NCBI GenBank assembly: GCA_015350385.1
Contig: WNKI01000003.1
Location: 1,019,138-1,083,137, forward strand
Origin: Aculops lycopersici
Lineage: Eukaryota > Arthropoda > Arachnida > Trombidiformes > Eriophyidae
Direction of reading: 5' to 3'
Length of the DNA stretch: 64,000 bases
How positions within the stretch are numbered: the first letter of the stretch is position 1; the number at the start of each line of letters is the position of its first letter. Positions 27,329 to 39,291 of the stretch are shown here, one piece after another. The notes beneath the pieces are model-generated. The model was not told the DNA's origin. It saw only the letters and a list, made by a program, of their open reading frames with translations, and ran no database searches. The position numbers and the translations under genes were made by a program.

Positions 27329-30300
27329 ATGTCGCAAATTTCGAGGGATCTAAACTCCTCAGGAAGTGAGTTGGTGAGATTGTTTTTGATCGTTATATTT
27401 TCCGTTGTAATTGTAAATTTTCAGCTCGTTGATAATGTGGTTTTTGCTCAACAACAAATGAGCAACAACATGAACGCCTCGTTGCCAGCTCTGTCCGAGC
27501 GAGCAGGTGGCGGCATTAATTCGCGTTACCTGTCCGCGGCCGCGAGCACTGCAAGTCTTGCCGCAGCAACGGTGGTCGCCTCGAACACCGTGCCTCAAGG
27601 TGGGAGCTCGAGTGGCTCGAGTTCCAGTGCCAACCAGTCAACTGATGGTCCAAGAAACTACTCGCACCAACACCAGCAACAATCTCAGCAGCATCAACAG
27701 CCACCAAATAACCAGAACAACAACAACCAAGTGGTCAACAGCAATAGCATTAATAGCAACAATAATAATCAGCAGCAGCAAGCGAGCAATCAGCAACCGC
27801 AGCAGGTGGCGCCGCCGAGTCAGTACAGTGGTCAGCCGGGAATCGCACAAGCCGTTAGCACGCCAATAATGTCCACTACCTTCACCTTCAATCCACTCAC
27901 CGGTCAGTTTGTGCCGACGGACCTAGCGACCGGCTCGGTGCCTCAAACTTTTGGACCAAATGGCATCGCAAATTCTGGCTTCTATCAGCAGCAGCAGCAG
28001 CAGCAACAACAACAACAACTGAACCAATTCCAGGTTCCCTATAGCAATAGTAATAATAATATCAATCGACTACAACCCTCGAGATTCACGAGCGGTGGAG
28101 GTAACATCAATCAATTGGTCAACCAGCAGCAGCAGTTTGGTTTTGGGAGTAATAGCAACTTAAACAACTTGTTGCAACAAAATTATAACCAACAACAGCA
28201 GAGACAGCAACTTCTGACTAACCAATTCAACAGGCGCAATGGTTTTAATCAGAACAACCCAACTGGTTTACAACTACCGCAGCGAGTTGGTTCCACGATT
28301 GTAGAAGATGATAGTGGATTTTTCCAGCAACAGGTCGCCAACAGTGGCTCATATGACCAGACTGGTGGCAATCCAAACGTGCAACTTGACTCACTGTTTG
28401 TGCCCAACTTGCCCAGCAACAGCTACTTGTTAAGTGGCTCCGTGAATGCTCAGGCCAACAACAACAACAATAATAATAATAATAATCTTCTGTCGTCTTT
28501 GGCGTCGGTAAACCAACAGGGCAACTACCAACACAACACACATAATCTCAATCAAAACCAACTGTTGCCGTTCAATGGCGGCAATATTGATCAACAGCAA
28601 GCCTCCATTTTATCGCAGTCGTCGTCGAGCATAGCGCCCATTTCAACGTTGCCCTCGAATAATCCAACAACGACATTCAACACGGCGTTTAGTGGAGCGC
28701 CCAACTTGGTTGGCTTGGCCGAGTATAGAGCCGATCAGTGTGTTGCGGCCGACAACAGACATGGCACCTGTTACCAGGCTAGCGAATGTATAAAACGGGG
28801 CGGCACGCCAATGGGCAAGTGTGGTGCTCAATCAAATGAGTACTCAGGATCAAGTTACGTTTGCTGCCTCTTCGACGTTACCTGTGGCCAATTTGCCGCA
28901 GAACGCTTCGTCTACTTCCGTAACCCAAATTATCCGAACACATTCGACCAAAGTCGCATGTGTCGAGCTAAAATTGGCAAGCTAGACAAGGGAATCTGTC
29001 AGTTCCGTTTGGACTTGAATCGTTTTGATGTGGCGAAGCCAACGAATGGAAATTGTAGCAGCGATATGTTTGTTGTTTCGGGTCAAAACGAGAATTATGT
29101 TATACCGAAAATTTGCGGTCTCAACGATGGGCAACACTACTACGTGGGCGTGGACGAGTCGGGAGTTATAACCTTGCACATGATGATGATGGGATTGTAC
29201 CGAAGATCTTTTGAGATTTTGATAACTCAGATCCCCTGTCGGTCGGATTTTGCGGCCCCGGCTCATTGTTTGCAATATTACATGGGAACTCATGGAACGA
29301 TAAAGAGTTTCAACTACGACGATGATCCAAACTCACCTTACAATCAACAATTGCAACAACAGGATCTACTTCAAGGCGACGGAAGCTCCACCTCGGCAAC
29401 ACTGGGCTTCACCGGAAATCCCACCGCACCCTACGGGATCAACTTTGGAGGGTTGCAACAACGTCAGCAGTATCTCCAATCGGGACCTCATAGGCAATTC
29501 CAAAACATTTACTCCCATTTAGATGGACAACAGGTGGGCAATGGCGGCTACCAAACCTTTGGCGGCTACCCAAACGATTTGGACTACACCATGTGCATCA
29601 AGAAAGAGTCGGGCTTTTGCTCGATAACCTATCAGCTTTCGCGCAGCGAGTCGGGACTCCAACCCTTTGCTGTGGGCCACTCACTGTTTGGCATCGGCGG
29701 AAGTGGACTGAACGATAGTTGGCACCAGCAACCTGTTTCCACCGAGTGTCGCGACGACTACCTGCTAATTGGCGGAGTTCGTTTGTGTAGCGGCAGCGGC
29801 GGTGGCGGCCAATATCCTTTTGGAAGTGGAAGCAATGGTAACAGCTTCTCGCCATACGATCCAAATTCACCTGTCAATATCCAGTTTGCACAAAACGGTT
29901 CCATTCTACACTCGGCAGGTATTGGGCTTGCCAATGGGGGCTCGAATTCCAATCAGAATCTCCAGCAACAGCTACAGCAATTGCAGCAGCAGTACCTGTT
30001 GGTACAACAACAATTGGCTCGCATACAACAGCAGCAGGTGGCCGCAGGCTCAGCGGGCGGAAATGTCACCTACGCGAACGGGAGCATCAATAACATAAAC
30101 AATAATAACCCAGCGCTGCCAAATCTAATCAATGCCCAGCAACAGCAGCAAGTGGCCAGTGGAAACAATCTCAATAATAATAATAATAACAATATTAACG
30201 GAAACTCGAATCTAGAGCAACAGCAGGCGACCTTGTTGCAGCAATCGCTGCTCATCCAGCAGCAAATGCAAATGTTGGCTTCCGTTGCGGCAGCAGGTCA

Positions 30301-30508
30301 AGCCAATGGGGGAATCAATAGGTATGGCAATCAGCAGAACAACGGTTACGGAGTTGATGGTAATTCTCAGTTTAATTCCGGCGACAATTTCCAGGGTGCA
30401 ATCATCACCGACACAACACCTGGCCCATTCATCTTGAGATTTGTCTCTAATTTAGCCAGAAATGCTCGGGGTTTCCATATCGACTACCGTCAAAATCCCT
30501 GCAAGTGA
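27329..30508 (+). CDS. secreted Gln/Asn-rich CUB-domain protein (uncharacterised arthropod family)
   Basis: A 1059-residue secreted or membrane-tethered protein. A hydrophobic segment at about 16-38 followed by VVFAQQQ should act as a signal peptide. Residues 40-460 are low-complexity, rich in Gln, Asn and Ser with several poly-Q and poly-N runs. A Cys-rich module at about 467-515 (CVAADNRHGTCYQASECIKR, GKCG, YVCC) resembles the small module that precedes CUB domains in many insect proteins. CUB-like segments follow: about 518-630 (CGQFAAERFVYFRNPNYP) and a second interrupted by Gln/Gly-rich inserts, closing with GFHIDYRQNPC at the C-terminus. Such proteins are common in arthropods, with unknown extracellular roles. 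One exon, ATG start, with two AATAAA signals downstream. Confidence 0.82.
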   Translation: MSQISRDLNSSGSELVRLFLIVIFSVVIVNFQLVDNVVFAQQQMSNNMNASLPALSERAGGGINSRYLSAAASTASLAAATVVASNTVPQGGSSSGSSSSANQSTDGPRNYSHQHQQQSQQHQQPPNNQNNNNQVVNSNSINSNNNNQQQQASNQQPQQVAPPSQYSGQPGIAQAVSTPIMSTTFTFNPLTGQFVPTDLATGSVPQTFGPNGIANSGFYQQQQQQQQQQQLNQFQVPYSNSNNNINRLQPSRFTSGGGNINQLVNQQQQFGFGSNSNLNNLLQQNYNQQQQRQQLLTNQFNRRNGFNQNNPTGLQLPQRVGSTIVEDDSGFFQQQVANSGSYDQTGGNPNVQLDSLFVPNLPSNSYLLSGSVNAQANNNNNNNNNNLLSSLASVNQQGNYQHNTHNLNQNQLLPFNGGNIDQQQASILSQSSSSIAPISTLPSNNPTTTFNTAFSGAPNLVGLAEYRADQCVAADNRHGTCYQASECIKRGGTPMGKCGAQSNEYSGSSYVCCLFDVTCGQFAAERFVYFRNPNYPNTFDQSRMCRAKIGKLDKGICQFRLDLNRFDVAKPTNGNCSSDMFVVSGQNENYVIPKICGLNDGQHYYVGVDESGVITLHMMMMGLYRRSFEILITQIPCRSDFAAPAHCLQYYMGTHGTIKSFNYDDDPNSPYNQQLQQQDLLQGDGSSTSATLGFTGNPTAPYGINFGGLQQRQQYLQSGPHRQFQNIYSHLDGQQVGNGGYQTFGGYPNDLDYTMCIKKESGFCSITYQLSRSESGLQPFAVGHSLFGIGGSGLNDSWHQQPVSTECRDDYLLIGGVRLCSGSGGGGQYPFGSGSNGNSFSPYDPNSPVNIQFAQNGSILHSAGIGLANGGSNSNQNLQQQLQQLQQQYLLVQQQLARIQQQQVAAGSAGGNVTYANGSINNINNNNPALPNLINAQQQQQVASGNNLNNNNNNNINGNSNLEQQQATLLQQSLLIQQQMQMLASVAAAGQANGGINRYGNQQNNGYGVDGNSQFNSGDNFQGAIITDTTPGPFILRFVSNLARNARGFHIDYRQNPCK

Positions 30509-30576
30509 TGAAGCTTCTCCTGGTATGGAGGAAGAATCTATGTATGTAACAAGAGATTACAGTATTTTAAGTTGGA

Positions 30577-30582
30577 AATAAA
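30577..30582 (+). terminator. poly(A) signal AATAAA of the CUB gene (proximal)
   Basis: Canonical hexamer about 70 nt past the stop. A second AATAAA lies at 30638-30643, so two 3' ends are possible. Confidence 0.6.
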
Positions 30583-31533
30583 TTATCATATTTAAATCGA
30601 GGTCAAATCAAGGATCACACAATAGAAGAGAATCGTAAATAAAGTTACGTTGTTAAAGTTACTCAAGAGGACCATTTATTGATACAGTTAATTGGGTGTC
30701 GCGTAGTAGTCGCACACAGGAAATCAAACAACACGCGTTGTCCAAAGTCTATAGCGACAAACAAGCGGACAGGTGTATTTAAATGGTGACTTGAGTTGTT
30801 GCTGCTGTTATTAGTTTTTTCTCGCGCTCCTATTCTTCTTATTGGAATCTATGAGTCACATCTATCTATAGAATAGATGAATATTTCTTTTGTTGAAAAT
30901 GAGTCATTGTTTCCTTGTAAACCTTCGTCGTCGTCGTAGTCGGAAGACGAGAACACAATTGTAAATTATAATGGTTGAACTTAAGCCACTAATATTATGA
31001 TCTAATATGTAACTTTGAATATTGATATATGGATCCTTGACCTCACACTACACCATTTGCTGCACTTAAATACTACGACAACATTATAAAGATGGTGTGT
31101 GATTTCTATTGAGTTTTCAATTCAGTCAAGTTCTCCTTTAGTCGTAACACTTCCTTCTTCCTCCTCTAGCTGCCTGTCGATAGTTTATGTAGACAATAAA
31201 ATGATCGATTCCTAGTTCTGTCTCTATTATTGTCGATGTGTATCTTGAGCGCTAGTTGCTTTTGTTTTAATTTTCTAGATAATAAATGTTGATCTTGTTG
31301 GACTTGAGTGCAAAGTAGCTTATACTTGTATTGAGAGATATGTGTAAATAAGCGTTGAGAGTTGAGTGTTTAACTAAAATTTTCAGCAGAGATAGAAAGG
31401 TTTATGGTGCTGAGAGTTGAGTGGTGATAGTGGTGGTTATAGGGTGGAATTGATGGTGTTTTGTGTTTAACGTTCCTTAAATAATTTACAATTGCTTTGT
31501 TTCCTCTCGGAGGAAGTCGGTGAGAAGCCAATA

Positions 31534-31566
<33 letters not shown>

Positions 31567-32469
31567 TCAAACAAAACCCATTGGTTGCCTTGGCGGTCAT
31601 GGACAGAACCTGGCTAACGTTGAACGTAATCTACGAAGACGATTGGATCATCTGTGTTCAATCAATTTACCCGAGAGGTTGGGTTGAATTATTCAAAACA
31701 CTCATGAACTATCATCTAGAGATCAGCTTCCGCGCCAATATGATTTTGTTACATTGAGTCGACCGCTAGGCGCTTGCTAATAGCCAATGTTGGAAATAGA
31801 GAAGTTCGGCGGAACGGTTGGCGATTTTCACCGATGTGTCAGTTGACCTAGATGAAGTTCACAGGTTACCTTGCCATTGTCTTAACACAACTTGCATCCT
31901 AAAAGTGTGAGTTAAACCTAGCAAAGTCGTGAAAACCTATCATCTGGCCAACTTTTAAACATCACATTGAGGTAGATGTGTATAGTTGCTATTCATCTTG
32001 GTTGTTGTATTCTTTGGTCGTAAGCTATTCGTGGGATTTTTGGTCGCTGTTTTTTCGATAATGGAATGTTTACCTTCTATTAAAGTGATAGTATAGGTTC
32101 AATCCATTTGATTTTGAGCGTTTCAATGAGTTTTTACATCGCCACTGTCTAGGGTTGCGATGATATTTTTGTTTTTCGTTAAATTCGTTGTCTATTGAGT
32201 CTGCCACATGGTTTGATTTCCGATACGGACGCAAGAGGAGCTCATTATTGAGAAGGTCAGTTGGCCTCATTAAAATGGAAGCAAATAACCACCTGCAATA
32301 GGAGCTCGCAGTCTCGCTTTTACTAGCGTATCTTTGTTCCATCTAAATTGTGCTTGTTAGCGATAAAATTTGTTGTTATATTTTTGACTAGTCTTGTACG
32401 CTTATGACTATATAAGTTCATAATATACATATATATATATGCAATGTTTTGCTATTTTATAATAGAAAC
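30583..32469. other. convergent spacer between the CUB gene and Flower
   Basis: About 1.9 kb without coding signal, much longer than the other convergent spacers in the window. It is AT-rich with a (GA)n tract at about 31532-31566. Part is probably the long 3' UTR of Flower on the minus strand. The frames of 60-90 codons show no domain. Confidence 0.4.
31532..31566. repeat. (GA)n microsatellite
   Basis: GA dinucleotides with one CGAGA interruption, in the CUB/Flower spacer. Confidence 0.8.
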
Positions 32470-32931
32470 TTAGGGCGACGTTGGCGAGTAGGCCTGGTTG
32501 CCGGTGGTATTCTGTTGCTCGCCCTGGAAGCGCATCTCGTCGGGTGGAGGTCGGCGACCGAATAGTAACGCCGCTTGGACACCTGTAACTAGAGCCGAGG
32601 CAATGAAGCCCAAGATGAAGGATTTGAAGCAACCTGCAAAGACTGGAATGATGGTTAATGCCGCGTAGATGGCCACTTTGATCCAGGCTGGTTTTCCCTC
32701 GAGCATAGCGCCCGCCGGCGCGGCAAACGCTAACTGAGGCAAAAAGTTCGGTCCCTCGATGGCAACAACCACTAGGCCTGTGACAATTTGCAATATACCG
32801 GCAAATTTACACGAAGCTCCGACGGCAAATAGAGTGAGGATACCGAAGAAGCTGGCAAGGGCGCCCACAATAGTGGAGATTTGGGCGTTCCACGTCTCTA
32901 GCCAGTAGAGCGCATTAGCTGGATCGGCCAT
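32470..32931 (-). CDS. flower: Flower family protein (calcium channel flower/CACFD1 homolog)
   Basis: Flower is a four-pass synaptic-vesicle and plasma-membrane protein linked to Ca2+-dependent endocytosis and, through isoforms, to cell competition in flies. The 153-residue product has four hydrophobic helices at about 18-37, 43-60, 85-104 and 105-124. Helix 2 ends VVVAIEGPNF, so E59 aligns with the proposed pore glutamate of fly Flower (MLLEAP). GASCKFAGILQIVTGLVV matches fly SVSCLVAGIIQMVAGFVV, and KPAWIKVAIYAAL matches KPMYFRAGLYCAL. The short polar C-terminal tail ends QAYSPTSP. One coding exon with an ATG start. The 28.5 kb upstream is non-coding and may hold alternative 5' exons. Confidence 0.83.
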   Translation of the reverse strand: MADPANALYWLETWNAQISTIVGALASFFGILTLFAVGASCKFAGILQIVTGLVVVAIEGPNFLPQLAFAAPAGAMLEGKPAWIKVAIYAALTIIPVFAGCFKSFILGFIASALVTGVQAALLFGRRPPPDEMRFQGEQQNTTGNQAYSPTSP

Positions 32932-34300
32932 TTTTGGTTTGGTTCTTTGGCTTAGCTGTTGATTTTGATGGCGATGGTTTATATATTGATGGTAGCTATA
33001 GTTTTTATTGGCTACTGTTCTTCTATCAACTTGATGGTTGCTATGTTCCGATTGCTACCCCGATGTGTCCGTTGCGCGCGCTGGTATTTGTAGTGATACT
33101 AGCTAATTATTTGATATTTCTCCTTCCTCCACTTCGTCTCTTCTGCCAAATGTTTAAAATTAAATTTAAATATTTATCAGGACGCAAAATGTCGAGTTTT
33201 CAGGTATTTAGTAGATGGGGTATAGAACTAATCCGGGGTCACAGGTAATAAACACGGGGAAAGTCGCGTGCAGTTGGGTTTCGTTGGTTTGCGGCGGGCA
33301 AAAGGGTCGCAGTGTTTAAGGCGATAGTGGGGGGATTTTTGGGAAAATTATCATCGAATAGTGAGCACAGAGAGTGTGTTGTGTTCTTTAGGTAGGTTAC
33401 AGAGTAGAGTATAGAAAAGTATACAGTAGAAACACAATACGTTCACTTGGTTCAAACCGTCGAAAGGGACAACGAATTTGCACGCACAAGAGGCGAGCCG
33501 AAATGGGTCCGTTGAGAAACAAGGGGAAAAACCCAAAGGGCAGCCGGGAGCGGCGGCATCGGCAGTGTCACTGCAAAGACACACGTACACGGCCATTGCC
33601 ATTGGGCACCTCAGTTGCAGCCGCCGGCCACCAGAAACCCAGAGGCAAGGCCAAGGAAACGAACGCGAGAAGAGCGCGCAAATTTTGCGCGAGCCATTGT
33701 TTTTGGCCACTGTCAGTGGCCATTGGCCAATGGCTGTTGCCGTTGACTTGGGTCGCCCCGTGACCGCTGGAGTCACAAGCACACAGTTCGCGCCTGTGTG
33801 TCTCTGTGTGTTGGGATGGCAAAGAATACTCAGATCGGTGGCAGAGTGTGATCGCGTAGCCAGCGTAGTGGCACACAAACCAAACCGGCGGCGCCCAAGC
33901 TGCTGCCTATTCCATTGCTGCGTCCTACAGGCCAAAACCCAACGGACGCCCCAACTGGGGTTTTTCTTGAACGAACTGGGCTCAGATCGTACACTTCGTG
34001 AGCGTGCACGATTGACGCGCCCATCGGACAGTTGCAGACATGACTCGGCACTGAACGCGTGTTTTGATCCAAGCGAGGGGGTGGCAATGAAAAGTTTACA
34101 TAAAGTCGATGGGCGAGGATCGCCAACGAGGGGGAAAGCCGAGACTGCACGTATTAGTTACTCCGCTAGCATGGTACATGTATTTCCCATATCTAATCCG
34201 ATATCTAATTGTCAAGTGACCCTAGGCTATGTTAAAAAAGAGCACCTACTTATTGGATCATTTTGATGCCACTAGAACTGTTGTATTGCTACATTTACAC
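32932..34300. promoter_or_regulatory. Flower promoter and GC-rich upstream segment
   Basis: The first kilobase must contain the Flower promoter. From about 33470 to 34150 the sequence is GC-rich and short of stop codons on both strands, giving long overlapping frames (up to 262 codons plus, 194 minus) with Cys/His/Arg-rich, domain-free translations and no good start. I read this as a CpG-rich promoter or enhancer rather than a gene. Confidence 0.35.
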
Positions 34301-37050
34301 CCGTTGTGTGTCGAATCCAATTCAAGGTGAGTTAACAGATGTGTAGGAATCAACACCTGTTAGATGTTATCCATAGCACCAGCAGCCTCTTAACCGTTCG
34401 TCACACCTCCACTGTTAACCTTTCTGATCCCAGAACCATCGATGGAGAGTCGACGTTAGCATTTGTCTGTCAAATGTAATCACTGCGCTGCCGCTTCCAA
34501 TTCCGGAAGTTGGCTCACCTGTCTTGAGAATCCTTGATCGACTCAAAGATGGCGCATCTGACGCAAAACGCCGAGCGATCACATACTCGTTCTCTCAACT
34601 TCCGGTAACTGACTTCGTTCAGCTCTTTAGCTGATAAAAGTCGGCTTGCTCTCTCGTCTGTTACCCATTTCAGCGGCCCAAAGCAACGGATCGACTTTGA
34701 ATCAAGGACAATTAACTGTGATGTTGCCTTTGGGCACTAGGGATAGCATTATATTTATCTTTCACCTCTCTTTTGACTTTAGAAGCAGCAGGTAAACATG
34801 TGGGATAGTGAATACTACTCACAAAAAAAAGATAGCCTCCAACGGGGCGAAGAAACCAAATAGTTGGATAGATAGATAGTTAGATAAGCAATAGAGAAGA
34901 TAGTAAAGTCGTCGACAAAAACAACTCATTAGCATATTATTAAATGTCTAGCAACCCTATCTTTTCGCGTGGCGGCAGTGCTACCATCAGAGGTGTCGGT
35001 TTCTCAAAACTGTTACCAGGTGTGAAAAAATTGATTGAAAATCCAACTCCGCCACTCCCATGATCCTTGATTACTCCTGGCATTCTGGCGAAAGTTAAAA
35101 AAGTTTAGCCTGTTCAGGGGGAAACTTGGAATCCTCAAAGGAGCTTGTGCACCTAGACACACGTGCTGCTTTATTTAGCTCAGGTATCGCGCTCGCATAA
35201 AAGCCAACTCCAAGTTGGAATCGAGCAGCAACAAAAACCACCGCCTCCGGCTCATCGAGCGCCGCTAATCACCATCAATCCTCTCAGTTGTGGCGGTTCA
35301 CCAATTTCGTGGGATTCTGGTTGTGGATTCACGTTGCTATTCTCGCTCTCGTTGCAGTTGTTTTGTCATGCTTTTAAAGTTGTTGTCTCTCTTGAGCGTG
35401 TTTAAATCCGCATCCGAAAACATTAGCTCACTTTCAGTTCCACTCTATATCCCTCTCCTCTTTTACTCTCGCTTCTAGCAGCGTATATGCCTCCTTGTGA
35501 TACACTGGGTAATAAATCAATTATGATAATCACACTAGAGTATAAACTTAGGGAGAACAACTAGACTGACTCGCTAGTTGGCTTTAGGGCAGCCAGCGGA
35601 TCGCTAGGCGCCTAAAGCTGAATGGTTCCTCTGAACACACGGCCAAAGTTTCGATGAAAAAAAGTAAATATTGACGAGCGTTCGCTGGTCTCAGTGGGCT
35701 GATCTGATTAATTACCTACCATAGTATAGAGAGCCATCTCATTGGGTGTGGTATTTGTTGCAAGAGGAAGTTAGTCGATGGTAGGCAGAGTTTCGAGGTT
35801 CAGAAAATCTGGCTGAACCTAGCGACTACCTGCCAGATGGCGCCACTTTTAGGCACACCAGCTCAATCTATTCGTCGACCACCTGGCTCAGGAGAAGCTC
35901 ATTAAACTGCCACCTTAACTCGAGACTCCTCCTCCTCCTCCTTATGCTCATTATTCTATTCTAATTTCAATTGCGTAAGCCAACCACATAGAAATGTATA
36001 TATATATATATATATACAGAGACACAACCACTTGCTGGGCTTGTCACTGAAAGCTGCACGAGGGTTGCCACGACGAACGCTGCGCTACCAACCCTCAATC
36101 GGTGGTCTCCAATTTCCTGTCAGCCTTTTGCCGCTAGGCGAGTAGCAAATGAATACATTTGTCATCTTCGTTCGTCGGTCCGCCGGTCGATCGGTTAGTT
36201 GGTCGTGAGTTGTCATTAGAGTGCCAATAAACTAGTGAGCTAGAAATTGAGCCAAAGTCGGGGAGCTTCTCTTGCCCCCGGCCAAGAGGAGCTCGAGATT
36301 GTATGCGATTGGATCTTATTCCTGTGCGTATGAAATCATATCATTAGTTTAGTGCCACCAAGTAGTAAGTAGATGGGGAGACAATAACTGCAATCTGAAT
36401 CCAATTGAATCATCGGCGCTATCTCTTGTTCCCTCTTTGCTAAATTCTGGTTGATAGTTCGACTAGAATTGCAAGGATTCCATCACAACACACCGCTTCA
36501 ATCGCCATGAGGCAATACAACAATACACAATGCCGACGATGAGGACAATAACCGATCAAAGTCTTTATCTCAAATACTCAATATGTTTGTGCATGAGTCT
36601 ATGCGAGTCCCATTGCCAAGGATATCGGTATCACGTATCGCACACGGTGGCCCCGGTGGACGGCGAGTGGCCAACGCCAATTTCCGGTTTCCCTTAGATG
36701 CAGCGCGCTGATACTAGATTCCAGCAAAGCGATAATAGAGTGATAATAGACTCCGATAAATCAGCAGTGAGTTGACCACTTGAGCTTCGGGCTTGATTTG
36801 CATTGCTCCCGTTAGTTGCAATGAGGTTAGCATAAAAGACGACGATTGTGAGGTCAGCGGTCACGAGATCGGATATCAACTAACGGTTATACTAAGCAAC
36901 TTGTTTGGCTTGTTGCAAATAAAAAGAAGTAAATAAATAAACATTAAGTGTCTATTTGTTGAGAGAGCGTGCAGTCAAGTGAGCAAACTTGTGGGAATCT
37001 CCGATTTGGCTCATCCTCTCTTTAACCCCATATGAATGGTGAATAATGGA
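34301..37050. other. non-coding DNA, left part of the gene-poor region
   Basis: No coding exon seen. It contains two ETS-type CCGGAAGT sites (34503-34510 and 34598-34605), a (TA)n run near 35996-36017, a TCCTCC run near 35928, and single CCACTTG motifs near 36028 and 36775. Confidence 0.4.
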
Positions 37051-37054
37051 GATG

Positions 37055-37077
37055 CTCTCTCTCTCTCTCTCTCTCTC
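37055..37077. repeat. (CT)n microsatellite
   Basis: Uninterrupted CT dinucleotides in the gene-poor region. Confidence 0.85.
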
Positions 37078-37457
37078 ACTGCTCGTCTCACTAGAGGAGC
37101 GGTAGACAAACTACGTGATTACCGAATGCGGGGGTGACGCATTCAGCTGGCCATTTGGATGCAGGTAAGTTCGGGTTGCCAGGTGGCCATTAGCATATGC
37201 TGCTCGGTCAACAGTGAAGGGGCTAGAATATGCCGCCTGCTAGTGTGCATGTGTGTAAATATATTTGCTCGACTTGAGCTGCGGTGCGAGCGAGCGAGCA
37301 ACTTCCGGTTGGTCAGCTAGCGACTCAAAGATAAATATCACGCGCGAGTGTCTCCTTGGCCGCCGAGCTGGTGACGTGGATATTATTATTTTTCGCGTCC
37401 ACTTGCGTCAACTGTTGTTGTTGTTGTTGTGGGAGAAATTAATCCGAATTCAATTCA

Positions 37458-37520
37458 GATTCTGATTCTGATTCTGATTCTGATTCTGATTCTGATTCTG
37501 ATTCTGATTCTGATTCTGAT
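37458..37520. repeat. hexanucleotide tandem repeat (GATTCT)n, about 10 units
   Basis: Near-perfect GATTCT repeats. The frame gives alternating Ile-Leu on one strand and Asn-Gln on the other, which explains the odd translations here; I do not take them as protein. Related GATTCA/GATTTA units recur near 58317-58360. Confidence 0.9.
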
Positions 37521-38230
37521 CCTGGTTCCGATTTCGGCATTCGGTTCCTTGGTGAGAGAAGAGGAAAGAAATAGAAAGCGGAAGTTGGATATGAGAAGAG
37601 AAGAGAAGAGAGGAGAAGTGAAAAGAAGAGAAAAGAAAGAGGCTGAATAGCGGAATTCTAGTAATACTGTTATGCTGGCGACCAAGAGAGAAGCCATTGA
37701 GTTTAGCGGGCAAGTGGCCAGCGTTGTGTCTTTGCGTGTGTATAAACTGACCAGCACTGTAGGGAACTTGAGACGAATGTGTGCCATCTCGGTTACGTAA
37801 CCAGCCTTTTACCTAGTGGCGCAAGCAAGTGGTTGGAAAATAAGCCCACATCTTGTGTCGGTGCTGTGATTTAATATTGCGCGTGTCTCTCTGGTTTACT
37901 TTCTTTCTTTCCTTCTTTCCCCTTCTCATCTTCTTTATCCTTATCTTTGTGCAAGTAACTAAAACTAAAACTGGAACCAAAACTAATGCTAAAACCAATA
38001 CTACTACTAACACTAACACTAATGCTAATGCTATGCGCTGCCTGCCAGGCAGCGAGGACCTCGAATTAGCCGGCGAACGACGGCGACGATAAATAGAAAA
38101 TTAATTTACTTGCTGGCGAAGTAAGAGCAATTGGCCCGCAGAAGATGTACAGGGAAAAGTCGATGCGTAACTAGAGCCACTAAACTGAGCATCCATCTTC
38201 TCGATTCAACTCGATTTGATTCGATCCGAT

Positions 38231-38262
38231 TCGACTCGACTCGACTCGACTCGACTCGACTC
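38231..38262. repeat. pentanucleotide tandem repeat (TCGAC)6
   Basis: Six TCGAC units flanked by degenerate ATTCGAT/ATTCAAT units over about 38205-38310. Confidence 0.85.
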
Positions 38263-39259
38263 AATTCGATTTGATTCAAATCAATTCCATTCCATTCAAT
38301 TCAGTCCAATCCGAATCCAAATCAATTTGGGTCTAGAATTGCAAGCTGGCCGCTTACTTTGGAAGCGAATGCTTTAGTTTGTTGTGTGCAAATTACGGCG
38401 GCCAAATATGATATTCTAATGACATTCACGTCGTTGTCGTCATCATCCTCTTACTTCCTCCTCCTCCTCCTCCTCTTCTTCTATTCTATTTGACGCGTCC
38501 ATCTCAATCTACTTGGCCGGTATCTTTTATTTCAATATTCGCCTCGTTGGCTGCACAAACTCTCTCTCTCTCTCTCGCTTACTTTCTTACTTACTTGCTT
38601 ACTTTCCTCCGCCACCCTAGGCGCAGATCAGTGAGCCGGAAGTGGTTGTGTGCGTGACGACGACCACGGCAATGGGCAAGGTGAACGGCGGCGCACAGGT
38701 AGTTGCGTTAGTCTAGTCCGCGCTTCTGAGTGGTTGCACGTCCTTGCGTCGCCTGTGCAACCCAAGACTGTGCTTTTGGCCCGCCGGATGCCTGCCATTA
38801 GTGTGGTCATATTGCATCGACGGCGCTGCGAAATATGCAAGAAAATATTGTATCGCCACGGCGAATGTTGTGCTCGTGTTGCCGCCAACAGCAGCGACTA
38901 TATAGACGAAGAGCCAACACTTTAGTCAGTGACTATCCACTAATCTGTTGGCGCGCCCACGAGGCGCGACAAGATGGCGACTATATGACGCAACTAGCTT
39001 GCCGACATCTCGGCTCGGCCGTCAGCTTGGGCTAGCTATAGGCTCTCTCGGTTCAGGTGGCCGGTTCATAAATAGCAGCAAGCTAATGGGCTGCCGCTGC
39101 TCTGTGACGCCAGTCAAACTTCTTGGAATCCAATTAACGCATAGAAATTTGGAGAGAGAGAGAGAGAGGGAAGTTGGATTCGGTTTGACAAATTAAAGAG
39201 CAGGGAACTTGATGGTGAGTTTGCTTTCGCGTTTGCTTTCGCCAAGAGGCCAATATTTT

Positions 39260-39291
39260 AGTTGTAGTTGTAAAAGATTACAACTACAACT
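39260..39291. repeat. perfect inverted repeat, 14-bp arms, 4-bp loop
   Basis: Left arm AGTTGTAGTTGTAA (39260-39273), loop AAGA, right arm the exact reverse complement (39278-39291). Confidence 0.9.

Noticed and set aside
33478..34266. 262-codon plus-strand frame and overlapping 194-codon minus frame upstream of Flower
   Set aside because: The plus frame starts at TTG, both strands are stop-poor because of high GC, and translations are Cys/His/Arg-rich without any domain.
37429..37787. Ile-Leu and Arg-Ile/Asn-Gln repeat proteins on both strands
   Set aside because: Pure translation of the GATTCT hexamer array; not protein-coding.
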